DNA from: Pseudorhodoferax sp. Leaf274
GTDB taxonomy: Bacteria; Pseudomonadota; Gammaproteobacteria; Burkholderiales; Burkholderiaceae_C
Direction of reading: 5' to 3'
DNA length: 64,000 bases
Assembly (NCBI RefSeq): GCF_001422445.1
Contig: NZ_LMNA01000004.1
Span: 3,227 to 67,226, forward strand
Both the position numbers and the translations under genes were made by a program. Below are positions 24,566 to 33,565 of this stretch, piece by piece. Every line of letters starts with the position of its first letter. Position 1 is the stretch's first letter. The notes beneath the pieces were generated by a model. It saw only the letters and a program-made list of their open reading frames with translations, was not told the origin of the DNA and searched no databases.

Positions 24566-26467
24566 TCACTCCACCGTGACACTCTTCGCCAGGTTCCTGG
24601 GCTTGTCCACATCCGTCCCCCGGGCGCACGCCGTGTGGTACGCCAGCAGCTGCAGCGGCACCACGTGCAGCAGCGGCGACAACGCGCCGTAGTGCTCGGG
24701 CATGCGGATCACGTGGATGCCCTCCTCGCTCTCGATGCGCGTGTCGCCGTCGGCCAGCACGTACAGCACGCCGCCGCGCGCGCGCACTTCCTGCATGTTG
24801 CTCTTGAGCTTTTCCAGCAACTGGTCGTTGGGCGCCACCGTGACCACCGGCATGGTGCTGGTCACCAGCGCCAGCGGGCCGTGCTTGAGCTCGCCGGCGG
24901 CGTAGGCCTCGGCATGGATGTAGGTGATCTCCTTGAGCTTGAGCGCGCCTTCCAGCGCCACCGGGTAGTGCAGGCCACGGCCCAGGAACAGCGCGTTCTC
25001 CATCTTCGCGAAGTCTTCGGCCCAGGTGATGACCTGCGGCTCCAGAGCCAGCACGGACTGCAGCGCCACGGGCAGGTGGCGCATGGCCTTGAGGTGGCGC
25101 TGCTCCTCTTCTTCCGTCAGCCGGCCCTTGGCCTGGGCGAGCGCCAGCGTCAGCAGGAACAGGCCGGCCAGCTGCGTCGTGAAGGCCTTGGTGGAAGCCA
25201 CGCCGATCTCCACGCCGGCGCGCGTGATGTAGGCCAGCTTGCACTCGCGCACCATGGCGCTGGTGGCCACGTTGCACACGGTCAGCGTGTGTTCCATGCC
25301 CAGGCTCTGCGCATGGCGCAATGCGGCCAGCGTGTCGGCGGTCTCGCCGCTCTGGCTGATGGTGACGACCAGTGTGCGCGGATCGGGCACGGACTCGCGG
25401 TAGCGGTACTCGCTGGCGATCTCGACCTGCGTGGGCACCTTGGCGATGCCTTCCAGCCAGTACTTGGCGGTGCAGCCGCTGTAGTAGCTGGTGCCGCAGG
25501 CCAGGATCAGCACGCGGTCGATCTGCTGGAACACGCGGTGCGCGCTGGCGCTTGCGCCCTGCTCGTCGGGCTGGCCGTCGAACAGCTCGGGCGCGACGCC
25601 CACCAGGCCTTCCAGCGTGTCGGCGATGGCGCGCGGTTGCTCGAAGATTTCCTTCTGCATGTAATGGCGGTAGGGGCCCAGTTCGGCCGCGCCGCTGTGT
25701 GCCTGCACGGTCTTGACGGGCCGCGCCACGCTCTTGTGCGCCTTGTCGACGATCCAGTACTTGCCCAGCTGCAGATCGACCACATCGCCTTCGGCCAGGT
25801 AGACGATCTGGTCGGTCACGCCGGCCAGGGCCATGGCGTCGCTGGCGAGGAAGTGTTCGCCGCCGTCCTTGCCCACGCCCAGGATCAACGGCGACCCGGC
25901 GCGCGCGCCGACGACGCGGTGCGGCTCGTCCTTGGCAAACACTGCGATCGCGTAGGCACCGCGCAGCTGGCGCACGGCGGCCTTGACGGCCTCGAACAGG
26001 TCACCGTCGTACACGCTGTCGACCAGGTGGGCGATGACCTCGGTGTCGGTCTGGCTGTGGAACACATAGCCCTTGGCCTTCAAGGCCGCGCGCAGTTCGT
26101 CGTGGTTCTCGATGATGCCGTTGTGCACCAGCGCGATGCGGCCTGGCCGCTCGGCCGCCTCGGCGCCCGGGCCGTGGCTGAAGTGCGGATGGGCGTTGTG
26201 CACGGCCGGCGCGCCGTGCGTGGCCCAACGCGTGTGGGCGATGCCGGTGCCGCCCTCGATGTGGTCGGCCTGCACCTGTGCCACGAGTTCGGCGACGCGC
26301 GCCGTGCTGCGTGCGCGTTGCAGCGCTGTGCCCTGGGCGGGCCCGAGGCTGGCGGCATGGATGGCGACGCCACAGCTGTCATAACCCCGGTACTCCAGGC
26401 GCTGCAGGCCCTGGACCAGGATGGGGACGATGTTGCGCTTGGACACTGCGCCGACGATGCCGCACAT
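24566..26467 (-). CDS. glmS: glutamine--fructose-6-phosphate aminotransferase
   Basis: A 633-aa enzyme that makes glucosamine-6-phosphate from fructose-6-phosphate and glutamine, the first step of UDP-GlcNAc synthesis for peptidoglycan and LPS. The N-terminal MCGIVGAV carries the catalytic Cys2 of the glutaminase. Two SIS sugar-isomerase domains follow ([38 protein letters not shown] end). Length is close to the family's 605-610 aa with small insertions. The C-terminal [10 protein letters not shown] is the usual attTn7 region. The gene is divergent from the Lrp regulator; glmU lies about 1.3 kb further on in the same direction. Confidence 0.97.
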   Translation of the reverse strand: MCGIVGAVSKRNIVPILVQGLQRLEYRGYDSCGVAIHAASLGPAQGTALQRARSTARVAELVAQVQADHIEGGTGIAHTRWATHGAPAVHNAHPHFSHGPGAEAAERPGRIALVHNGIIENHDELRAALKAKGYVFHSQTDTEVIAHLVDSVYDGDLFEAVKAAVRQLRGAYAIAVFAKDEPHRVVGARAGSPLILGVGKDGGEHFLASDAMALAGVTDQIVYLAEGDVVDLQLGKYWIVDKAHKSVARPVKTVQAHSGAAELGPYRHYMQKEIFEQPRAIADTLEGLVGVAPELFDGQPDEQGASASAHRVFQQIDRVLILACGTSYYSGCTAKYWLEGIAKVPTQVEIASEYRYRESVPDPRTLVVTISQSGETADTLAALRHAQSLGMEHTLTVCNVATSAMVRECKLAYITRAGVEIGVASTKAFTTQLAGLFLLTLALAQAKGRLTEEEEQRHLKAMRHLPVALQSVLALEPQVITWAEDFAKMENALFLGRGLHYPVALEGALKLKEITYIHAEAYAAGELKHGPLALVTSTMPVVTVAPNDQLLEKLKSNMQEVRARGGVLYVLADGDTRIESEEGIHVIRMPEHYGALSPLLHVVPLQLLAYHTACARGTDVDKPRNLAKSVTVE

Positions 26468-26601
26468 AGATGTTCTCCGTTGAATGAGCCGGCGGATGCT
26501 AGGCGATGCCTCATGTTCTTTTCGGTCAATTTCTCACAACATCTGGAACATTGTTTCCCAAACCAGATTCACAGATCAATAATTTCATCGATGATTGATA
26601 A

Positions 26602-27099
26602 ATGGAATCTTTGGATATCGATGCGACCGACTTGCGGCTGCTGGACCAACTGCAGCGCGACGCATCGCTGAGCAATCTGGCACTGGCCGAGCTAGTGCAT
26701 GTGTCGCCGCCGACCTGCCTGCGCCGCGTCAAGCGGCTGGTCGATGCAGGGTTGGTGGAGCGGCAGGTGGCCATCCTGTCGCCGGACCGGCTGGCGCCGG
26801 TGCTGGGCCATGGCCTGACCGCGCTGGTGGAGATCACGCTGGACCGGCAGGATGCGGAGCAGCTGGCCGCATTCGAGGAACGCGTGGTGGCCGACGACGC
26901 CGTGCAGCAGTGCTACCGCGTCTCGCCGGGTCCGGACTTCTGCCTGGTGGTGCATGCGCGCGACATGCCGGACTACCTGGCCCTGGCAGAGCGCCTGTTC
27001 ACAGCCAACGCCAACGTGCGCAACGTGAAGGCTTTCTTCAGCCTCAAGCGGGCGAAGTTCCAGACCCTGCTGCCGCTGCCGCTGCCTGCGGCAAGGTGA
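26602..27099 (+). CDS. Lrp/AsnC-family regulator
   Basis: A 165-aa feast/famine regulator. The N-terminal helix-turn-helix (DIDATDLRLLDQLQRDASLS, then PPTCLRRVKRLVDAGLV) is followed by the RAM ligand-binding domain (residues about 75-150, ending NVKAFFSLKRAKF). It is divergent from glmS. ATCAAT (26575-26580) and ATTGAT (26594-26599) flank a CATCGATG just before the start, in the AT-rich form favoured by Lrp proteins. No strong ribosome site precedes the ATG at 26602. Its 3' end overlaps the convergent histidine kinase gene by 56 nt. Confidence 0.9.
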   Translation: MESLDIDATDLRLLDQLQRDASLSNLALAELVHVSPPTCLRRVKRLVDAGLVERQVAILSPDRLAPVLGHGLTALVEITLDRQDAEQLAAFEERVVADDAVQQCYRVSPGPDFCLVVHARDMPDYLALAERLFTANANVRNVKAFFSLKRAKFQTLLPLPLPAAR

Positions 27100-27817
27100 G
27101 CCAGACCGCGCAGCCCTGGCCGGGGGCGCCTTCGGCGTGTGCGCTGCCGCCATGGCGGCGCATGACCTGCTGCACCAATGCCAGGCCGGTGCCCAGGCCT
27201 TCGAAGCGGGTGCCGTGCAGCCGGGCGAAGGGCTGGAACAGGCGCGCGGCCTGGGCGGACGGAAAGCCGGCGCCGTTGTCGCGCACGCACAGCTGAACGC
27301 CGCCGCCGGGCAGCACCGTGCCGTCGACCTGGATGCGGGGCTCGGCCACGGGCCGCGTGAACTTGAGCGCGTTGGCCAGCAGGGCCGCCAGCGCCTGGCG
27401 CAGCTGCAGCGCATCGCCGGGCACGGGCGGCAGGCCGGGTGCGATGTCCCAGCGGATGGCGCGCGCGCGGTCGGCGGCAGGCAACGCCGCCTCGGCCGCG
27501 CGGCGCGCCTCGGCGACCAGCAGCGCGCCATCGGTCAGGCCCGGCTGCAGCGGCGCACCCGACAGCCGCACCAGCGCCAGCACCGCGTCCAGCATGTCGC
27601 CCAGCTGGCGCGAGGAACGGTCCAGCTGGGCCAGGGCGGGCGCCACGTCTTCGCCGGAGGCGACCATCTCGCGCAGCACCTCGCCGTAGGCCAGCACATG
27701 GCGCAGCGGTGCGCGCAGGTCGTGCGAGACCATGCGCGCCATGTCCTCGGCGTCGGCGTGGGCCGCGCCCAGCTGCGCGCGCAGCGCCTGCAGTTCCCCG
27801 GGGGCGTCGGTGCTCAC
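27044..27817 (-). CDS. small histidine kinase coupled to glmU
   Basis: A 257-aa two-component sensor kinase without any membrane or sensory input domain. A short N-terminal coiled segment precedes the H-box (DMARMVSHDLRAPLRHVLAY, His near residue 31) and the HATPase_c domain with N-box ALAALLANALKFTRP, G1 RDNGAGFP and GLGTGLALVQQVMRRHGG. The GTG start at 27817 overlaps the glmU stop (GTGA), so the two are translationally coupled. No response regulator is adjacent. It would need a partner protein to sense a signal, or act as a phosphotransfer enzyme. The 3' end overlaps the Lrp gene on the other strand. Confidence 0.85.
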   Translation of the reverse strand: MSTDAPGELQALRAQLGAAHADAEDMARMVSHDLRAPLRHVLAYGEVLREMVASGEDVAPALAQLDRSSRQLGDMLDAVLALVRLSGAPLQPGLTDGALLVAEARRAAEAALPAADRARAIRWDIAPGLPPVPGDALQLRQALAALLANALKFTRPVAEPRIQVDGTVLPGGGVQLCVRDNGAGFPSAQAARLFQPFARLHGTRFEGLGTGLALVQQVMRRHGGSAHAEGAPGQGCAVWLTLPQAAAAAAGSGTSPA

Positions 27818-29223
27818 TTGGCCTTCTTCTGTGGCCGCTTCCAGTTGGCGATGCTGATCTGGCGCCCACGCGCCACGCTCAGCGCGCCGGCCGGCGCGTC
27901 CTTGGTGATGGTGGAGCCGCCGCCGACGGTGCCGCCGGCGCCGATCGTGACGGGCGCGATCAGCACGCAGTTGCTGCCCACGTGCACGTCGGCCTCGATC
28001 ACGGTGCGGTGCTTGTTGGCGCCGTCGTAATTGGCAGTGATGCTGCCGGCGCCGTAGTTGACGCGCTCGCCCACCGTGGCGTCGCCCAGGTAGGCCAGGT
28101 GGTTGGCCTTGGCGCCCTTGGCCAGGGTGGAGTTCTTCACCTCGACGAAGTTGCCGATGTGCACCTCTTCGCCCAGCTTCGCGCCAGGCCGCAGGCGGGC
28201 GTAGGGGCCGACGATGGCGCCCGCGCCCACCTGCACGTGGTCGGCGGCGGACACCCCGCCTTCGATGTGGCAGAAGGCCTGGATGACCGTGCCGGCCGCG
28301 ATCTGCGCGTTGGCGATCACGCAGTGCGGGCCGATGCGCACGCCGTCGCCCAGCGCCACCTGGCCTTCGAACACGCAGCCCACGTCGATCTCCACGTCGC
28401 TGCCGCATTCCAGCCGGCCGCGCACATCCAGGCGCGCCGGGTCGGCCAGGCGCACGCCCTGCTCCATCAGGCGCTGGGCGTGGCGCAGCTGGTATGCGCG
28501 CTCGAGTTCGGCCAGTTGCACCGGGCTGTTGACGCCATCGACCTGGATGCGGTCCGCCGTCTTGCTGGCGACCACCGGCACGCCGTCGCCGACGGCCATC
28601 TGCACGATGTCGGTCAGGTAGTACTCGCCCTGGACGTTGTCGTTGGTCAGCCGCGCCAGCCAGCGCTTGAGCTGCGCGCTGGGCACGGCCATCACGCCGG
28701 TGTAGATCTCGCGGATGGCGCGTTGCGCGTCCGTGGCGTCCTTGTGCTCGACGATGCGCTGCACGGCATCGCCGCTGCGCACGATGCGGCCATAGCCTGT
28801 CGGGTCAGGCATGTCCACCGTGAGCAGCGCCAGACGCTCGCCGGCGCAGCTGGCCAGCAGCGCGCGCAGCGTGTCGGCAGCGATCAGCGGCACATCGCCA
28901 TTGAGGACCAGGGTGATGCCCTCGTCGGGCAGCTGCGGCACGGCCTGCTGTACGGCGTGGCCCGTCCCCAACTGCGGCTCCTGTCTGACGCAATGCAGCG
29001 CCGCGGCGGCCTCCCCCGAGGCCACCTGTTGGACGAAACTCTCCACCGTTGCAGCGCCATGCCCGGTGATGACGATGGTGCGCCGGGGGGCCAGTTGCGC
29101 CGCGGTGTCCAGGACATGCCCCAACAGGGCGCGCCCGGCCAGACGGTGCAACACTTTGGGGATGCTGCTCTTCATCCGCGTGCCTTTGCCCGCGGCCATG
29201 ACCACCACATCGATGGATGCCAT
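27814..29223 (-). CDS. glmU: bifunctional UDP-GlcNAc pyrophosphorylase/GlcN-1-P acetyltransferase
   Basis: A 469-aa enzyme for the last two steps of UDP-GlcNAc synthesis. The N-terminal uridylyltransferase domain starts with VVMAAGKGTRMKSSIPKVLH, the nucleotide-binding signature, and has LNGDVPLI. The C-terminal left-handed beta-helix acetyltransferase domain (from about residue 250) carries hexapeptide repeats and NYDGANKHRTVIEADV with the catalytic region. Length is normal (about 455-465 aa). The start codon overlaps, on the opposite strand, the start codon of the DUF6279 gene; the histidine kinase is coupled downstream. Confidence 0.97.
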   Translation of the reverse strand: MASIDVVVMAAGKGTRMKSSIPKVLHRLAGRALLGHVLDTAAQLAPRRTIVITGHGAATVESFVQQVASGEAAAALHCVRQEPQLGTGHAVQQAVPQLPDEGITLVLNGDVPLIAADTLRALLASCAGERLALLTVDMPDPTGYGRIVRSGDAVQRIVEHKDATDAQRAIREIYTGVMAVPSAQLKRWLARLTNDNVQGEYYLTDIVQMAVGDGVPVVASKTADRIQVDGVNSPVQLAELERAYQLRHAQRLMEQGVRLADPARLDVRGRLECGSDVEIDVGCVFEGQVALGDGVRIGPHCVIANAQIAAGTVIQAFCHIEGGVSAADHVQVGAGAIVGPYARLRPGAKLGEEVHIGNFVEVKNSTLAKGAKANHLAYLGDATVGERVNYGAGSITANYDGANKHRTVIEADVHVGSNCVLIAPVTIGAGGTVGGGSTITKDAPAGALSVARGRQISIANWKRPQKKAK

Positions 29224-30106
29224 GCACTACCTCGCTTTGACTGGTTCGAATGCCGCGCGGATTATCGTGCTCGCCCTGGCCTGCCTGGTCGCAGGGTGCG
29301 GCTCGGTGCGCCTGGCCTACAACAACGTGCCTTCCTTCGGCACCTGGTGGCTCAACAGCTACCTGGATTTCGACGACTCGCAATCCACCCGCTTGCGCGA
29401 GGATCTCGCCAGCCTGCAGCAGTGGCACCGCAGCACGCAACTGCCCGAGATGGCGGGTGTCCTGCAGCGCGCCCAGGCGCTGGCGGCACAGGAGCACGTG
29501 GGTGCCGCCCAGGCCTGCGCGCTGGTGGACGACGTGCAGCGCCAGCTGGCAGACCTGGGCGCGCATTCCGAGCCCGGTGCCGCACAGTTGGTGCGCAGCC
29601 TCACGCCCGCGCAACTGCAGCACCTGGAAAGCAAGTACGCCAAGACCAACGAGGACTTCCGCAAGGAATGGCTGGACCTGAGCGCCGACAAGCTGCACGA
29701 GAAACGCTATGACAAGGCGCTGGACCGCGCCGAGCACTTCTACGGCCGGCTCAGTGGCGACCAGCGCGCGCTGCTGCGCCGCCAGGTCGATGCATCGAGC
29801 TACGACCCGCGCAAGCTGCAGGCCGAGCGCCTGCGCCGCCAGCAGGACACCTTGCAGACCCTGCGCGGCGTGGCTGGAGAACAGGCCACGCCCGAGCAGG
29901 CCGAACGCGCGCTGCGCGGCCTGTTCGCGCGCTACCGCCAGTCGCCGCAGGCAGACTACCGCGCCTATGCGCAGCGCCAGATCGAGGAAGGTTGCGAAGG
30001 CGTGGCGCTGCTGCACGACACCACCACGCCGGCACAGCGCGACAGCGCCGTGAAGCGGCTGCAGGCCTACGAGAAGGACTTCCGGTCGCTGGCAGGGCAG
30101 CGCTGA
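29222..30106 (+). CDS. DUF6279-family lipoprotein
   Basis: A 294-aa secreted lipoprotein of unknown function. The N-terminus has a signal peptide with lipobox LVAGC (Cys near residue 26), then GSVRLAYNNVPSFGTWWLNS and YLDFDDSQ, a motif I associate with DUF6279. The rest is helical with many Arg, Gln and Ala, as expected for a periplasmic helical bundle. The ATG at 29222 overlaps the glmU ATG on the other strand by 2 nt, leaving no room for a promoter outside coding DNA; a TTG at 29237 is an alternative start. Confidence 0.7.
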   Translation: MHYLALTGSNAARIIVLALACLVAGCGSVRLAYNNVPSFGTWWLNSYLDFDDSQSTRLREDLASLQQWHRSTQLPEMAGVLQRAQALAAQEHVGAAQACALVDDVQRQLADLGAHSEPGAAQLVRSLTPAQLQHLESKYAKTNEDFRKEWLDLSADKLHEKRYDKALDRAEHFYGRLSGDQRALLRRQVDASSYDPRKLQAERLRRQQDTLQTLRGVAGEQATPEQAERALRGLFARYRQSPQADYRAYAQRQIEEGCEGVALLHDTTTPAQRDSAVKRLQAYEKDFRSLAGQR

Positions 30107-30107
30107 A

Positions 30108-30344
30108 TCAGCGCTTGGCCAGGCGCAACGCGGGGCGAGGCCGCGGCAATTCGCCGCGCTGCTGGCTGCGTTCCAGGTAACCCTGCAGGCTGTGCGGCAC
30201 GTCCGGCACGCACCAGTCGTCGCCCTGTTGCGCCCGCGGCTGGAATTCACGCGTGCCGTTGTCTTGCTGCTGCTGACGGTTGTCGGGCGGCGCGCTGCGG
30301 TGCTGCAGCCCGCTCGACACGGAATCGCGGAAATCCTGGTGCAT
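30108..30344 (-). CDS. small hypothetical protein
   Basis: A 78-aa hydrophilic protein, rich in Gln, Arg and Pro, beginning MHQDFRDSVSSGLQHRSAPP and containing DDWCVPDVPHSLQGYLERSQ. I recognise no family. Its stop codon lies 1 nt from the stop of the convergent DUF6279 gene and it is 124 nt downstream of the Crp/Fnr gene on the same strand. It may be genuine because it fills the only space between two genes, but there is no strong ribosome site. Confidence 0.4.
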   Translation of the reverse strand: MHQDFRDSVSSGLQHRSAPPDNRQQQQDNGTREFQPRAQQGDDWCVPDVPHSLQGYLERSQQRGELPRPRPALRLAKR

Positions 30345-30467
30345 GAAAGATCGATCCTGATGCGCCGCGCGCCCAGGAAAGGGGCGCGCCGGCTTGTGCG
30401 CACCAGCTTAGGGCGCAACCCACGCCACAACCGTCGGCCACGGCTTGTTACAGCCGTCGGTGCCGTC

Positions 30468-31253
30468 CTACAGCAGCGGCAGCGGCTCCAATGGCTGCGT
30501 GGCGTAGTCGGCCAGCTGCGTCAGTGCGCCGGGGTTGCGCAACACCAGCCGCCCCTCGTCCAGTGTGTGCAGGCCCAGGGCCTGCAACCGGCGCAGCGTG
30601 CGGTGCGTGTGCACCAGCGACAAGCCGAGCGCATCGGCCATGTGCTGCTGCGTGAGCGGAAAGGGGCAGCCGTTGTCGCCATCCACCAGCCCTAGCCGCT
30701 GCATGCGCTTGAACAGGTGGATCAGCAGCACCGCGACGCGCTCCACGGCGCTGCGTCGGCCTGTGGTCAGCAGGTTCTCGTCGAGCATCTGCTCCTCGCG
30801 CGCGCACAGCCAGGTCAGGTCGTAGCCCAGGCGCGGATGCGCGCGGTACAGCTCCCACAGCCGCGTGCCCTGGAACACGCACACCGAGACATCGGTCAGC
30901 GCCTCCACGCCGTAGGTGGCGCCCTCGGAGAAGCGCTGCTGCAGGCCGAACAGGTCGCCGGGCAGCAGGAAGTTGAGGATCTGGCGCCGGCCATCGCTGA
31001 GCGTCTTGTAGCGAAAGGCCCAGCCAGCGTAGAGCGTGAACAGGCGGCCGCCATCGGCCTGCTCGCGGATCAGCGCGTGGCCTGCCGGCACGCGTTCGGT
31101 GGCGCTGCGCAGGTCTTCGACAAAGCCCAGTTCGCCGGGCGCCAACTGGTGGAATGCGCCGCTGGCGCGCAGGCCGCAGTGCGCGCAGCGCGGCGGGATC
31201 GGTGGAGCATCGGGCAGCGTCACGGCCCGGGAGTGTAGGCGGCTTGGCCGCAT
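30468..31253 (-). CDS. Crp/Fnr-family regulator with N-terminal CxxC
   Basis: A 261-aa transcription factor with a cyclic-nucleotide-like sensor domain (residues about 45-160, including LNFLLPGDLFGLQQRF) and a C-terminal winged HTH with FPLTQQHMADALGLSLVHTH and RTLRRLQALGL. The N-terminus has RCAHCG (Cys23 and Cys26) and another cysteine near 125, which recalls FNR, but FNR needs four cysteine ligands and only three such positions are apparent. It may sense redox or have lost the cluster. A GTG at 31223 is an alternative start. It is divergent from another Crp/Fnr gene. Confidence 0.85.
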   Translation of the reverse strand: MRPSRLHSRAVTLPDAPPIPPRCAHCGLRASGAFHQLAPGELGFVEDLRSATERVPAGHALIREQADGGRLFTLYAGWAFRYKTLSDGRRQILNFLLPGDLFGLQQRFSEGATYGVEALTDVSVCVFQGTRLWELYRAHPRLGYDLTWLCAREEQMLDENLLTTGRRSAVERVAVLLIHLFKRMQRLGLVDGDNGCPFPLTQQHMADALGLSLVHTHRTLRRLQALGLHTLDEGRLVLRNPGALTQLADYATQPLEPLPLL

Positions 31254-31309
31254 GTGCCGCCGCGCCTAGACTCGCACCGTCCCACTCCCGGGACGAGGAG
31301 GTGCATTGA

Positions 31310-31972
31310 ATGGGTTCCAGCCTGGATGCCGTGGCGCAAGCGTTCTGCGCCGACCCCGCCTATCCACAAAGCGTGCGGGCCTTGGCCGCCTTGGGCACGC
31401 CGCGCCGCTACAGCAGCGGCGCCAAGTTGCTGCACGAGGCCGACCGCGGCGACACGCTGTTCGTCGTGATGGAAGGCCAGGTGCGCGCCTACGGCCACGA
31501 TCCGCAGGAGCGCGAGATCACCTTCGGCTATGTCGGCGCGGGCGACTACTTCGGCGAGATGGCGCTGGACGGCGGGCCGCGTTCGGCCACGGTCGAGACG
31601 CTGGAGCCCACGGTCTGCGCCCTGGTCTCGCGCGACGCGCTGCTGGCCTACATCGCACGCCAGCCCAGCTTTGCGCTGGAACTGCTGTCCAAGGTCACGC
31701 GGCGCGCCCGCATGGCCACCAACAGCGCGCGCAACCTGGCCTTCATCGACGTGTACAGCCGCCTCGCCAAGGTGCTGGGCAGCGTGGCCCAACCCCAGGG
31801 CGAGGGCCGCGCCGTGCTGCCCGACGACCTGAGCCTGCAGGAGATCGCCCAGCGCGTGGGTTGCAGCCGGGAGATGCTCAGCCGCATCCTCAAGGACCTG
31901 CAGGCGGCCGGGTACCTGGAGCGGCCAGACGGCCGCGTGGTGCTGCGCACGCCGCTGCCTTCGCGCTGGTAG
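31310..31972 (+). CDS. Crp/Fnr-family regulator (first of a pair)
   Basis: A 220-aa Crp-type regulator. The cNMP-binding-like domain shows LLHEADRGDTLFVVMEGQVR and AGDYFGEMALDGGPRSATVE; the C-terminal HTH shows LSLQEIAQRVGCSREMLSRI. The GGGAGG-like ribosome site (GAGGAGG) lies 7-10 nt before the ATG. It closely resembles the gene at 32902-33564 along its whole length, including GDYFGEMALDGG and the R-x-A-x-x-A-T-N linker, so the two are paralogues separated by a LuxR-type gene. The effector is not predicted. Confidence 0.9.
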   Translation: MGSSLDAVAQAFCADPAYPQSVRALAALGTPRRYSSGAKLLHEADRGDTLFVVMEGQVRAYGHDPQEREITFGYVGAGDYFGEMALDGGPRSATVETLEPTVCALVSRDALLAYIARQPSFALELLSKVTRRARMATNSARNLAFIDVYSRLAKVLGSVAQPQGEGRAVLPDDLSLQEIAQRVGCSREMLSRILKDLQAAGYLERPDGRVVLRTPLPSRW

Positions 31973-32124
31973 TTCCCGAATTAGCACGGGTTTTTGAAAG
32001 AATTCGCTCAAAACTGTGTGCATACGTCACAAAGCGGCTGTGGGTTTCACACGGCGTCACGCTGGATCCGCCACCTAAGCTTCGCACCGGCCTCGCCCAT
32101 GCCGCGGGGAACAAGGAAGCTGCC

Positions 32125-32799
32125 ATGTTGGAAGGTTCTACGTCTGTCCACGCCGAGGCTGCCTGGGACATCGGCAGCGTCATCGCCGCCACGCCGCGGC
32201 GGCTTCTTCCCGACGCCACGACGATGCTGCGCTGCATCATCGAACACGTGGACTACGGGCTCGCACTGATTTCCATCGGCTCGCGGCGGCTGCACCTCGC
32301 GAATTCCGCCGCCCTCCTGGCCATGAGCGCCGACAGCAACCACAGCAGCGGCCTGGCGGTGGTGGCAGGAGAACTCTGCGCGCTGACGCCCGTCGGCGAG
32401 CGCGCGCTCGAACGCAGCCTCACGCTGGCGCGCACCGGCGTGCGCGACCTGCTCACCGCCAACAAGGGCGCCGGCCGCACCACGGTGGCCGTGGTACCGC
32501 TGGCCGGCCCCGAGGAAGACGGCCAGGCCTTGCTGATCTTCTCCAAGTCGCGGCTATGCGATGCCACCACGCTGGCCCTGTTCGCGCGCTCCTGCGACCT
32601 GACGGCCGCCGAGAGCAATGTGCTGGCCGCCGTGTGCGAGGGCAAGCGGCCGCACGAGGTGGCCCGCCAGCACGGCGTGCAGGTGTCCACCGTGCGCAGC
32701 CAGTTGCTGTCGATCCGGCAGAAGACGCGCAGCGGTTCGATCCGCGAACTGGTGCAGACCGTCTCGCTGCTGCCGCCGATGGCCCGCCACCTCGCTTGA
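32125..32799 (+). CDS. LuxR-type HTH regulator
   Basis: A 224-aa protein with an N-terminal region (residues about 30-130) that looks PAS-like (MLRCIIEHVDYGLALISIGS, LHLANSAALLAMSAD) and a C-terminal LuxR-type HTH (LTAAESNVLAAVCEGKRPHE, VARQHGVQVSTVRSQL). The ATG at 32125 has AAGGAAG upstream. A much longer in-frame extension overlaps the preceding Crp/Fnr gene and is an artefact. It is flanked by two paralogous Crp/Fnr genes in the same direction. Target genes unknown. Confidence 0.85.
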   Translation: MLEGSTSVHAEAAWDIGSVIAATPRRLLPDATTMLRCIIEHVDYGLALISIGSRRLHLANSAALLAMSADSNHSSGLAVVAGELCALTPVGERALERSLTLARTGVRDLLTANKGAGRTTVAVVPLAGPEEDGQALLIFSKSRLCDATTLALFARSCDLTAAESNVLAAVCEGKRPHEVARQHGVQVSTVRSQLLSIRQKTRSGSIRELVQTVSLLPPMARHLA

Positions 32800-32901
32800 C
32801 GCAGGTCATCGTGGCGTGGCCCAGGTGCCTGGGCCACGGGTGCATGGCTTAGACTGGCGCGAACACGCCACCAGCGCCGCCGCCGCGCGGCACGTCGAGC
32901 C

Positions 32902-33564
32902 ATGATGTCCGAGTTGAGTGCACAGACCGACGCGTTCAGTTCAAACGCTGCCACTTCCACGCCCTTGCACCGCCTGGCCGCGCTGGGCGACGTGCGCCAT
33001 TACCGCAAGGGCACCATCCTGATCCACGAGTCGGACCATGGCGACACGCTGTTCATCGTCATGGAAGGGCGCGTCAAGGTGTTCAGCACCGATGCCAACG
33101 GCCGCGAGATCACGCTGGGCGTGATCGTCTCCGGCGACTACTTCGGCGAGATGGCATTGGACGGCGGCGTGCGCTCGGCCAGCGTCATCACGCTCGAGCC
33201 GGCGGTGTGCTCGCTCGTGTCGCGCGCGACCCTGCTGGCCTTCATCGGCCAGGAACCGGGGTTTGCACTGGATCTGCTGGGCAAGGTGATCCGCCGCGCG
33301 CGCTCGGCCACCAACGCCGTGCGCAACCTTGCCTTCACCGATGTCTACGGGCGCATCACCCAGTTGCTGACCGAACTGGCCGAGCCGCAGCCTGACGGCA
33401 CCGCGCTGATGCGCGAACGCATGACGCAGCAGGACATCGCCAGCCGCGTGGGCTGCAGCCGCGAGATGGTCAGCCGCATCATGAAGGACCTGGAAGCCGG
33501 CGGCTACGTCGGCGTGCGCGACCGGCGCATCGCCCTGCTGGCGAGGCTGCCGGCGCGCTGGTAG
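32902..33564 (+). CDS. Crp/Fnr-family regulator (second of a pair)
   Basis: A 220-aa Crp-type regulator, paralogue of the gene at 31310-31972. The sensor domain has ILIHESDHGDTLFIVMEGRV and GDYFGEMALDGGVRSASV; the HTH has MTQQDIASRVGCSREMVSRI. Recognition helices of the two paralogues are nearly identical (VGCSREM-SRI), so they may bind the same sites. Its 3' end is separated by 1 nt from the convergent DUF2917 gene. Two ATG codons (32902, 32905) are possible starts. Confidence 0.9.
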   Translation: MMSELSAQTDAFSSNAATSTPLHRLAALGDVRHYRKGTILIHESDHGDTLFIVMEGRVKVFSTDANGREITLGVIVSGDYFGEMALDGGVRSASVITLEPAVCSLVSRATLLAFIGQEPGFALDLLGKVIRRARSATNAVRNLAFTDVYGRITQLLTELAEPQPDGTALMRERMTQQDIASRVGCSREMVSRIMKDLEAGGYVGVRDRRIALLARLPARW

Positions 33565-33565
33565 A

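Noticed and set aside
31306-32124. Long N-terminal extension of the LuxR-type gene
   Set aside because: It overlaps the Crp/Fnr gene in another frame and has Arg/Ala-rich non-family sequence; the ATG at 32125 has a good ribosome site.
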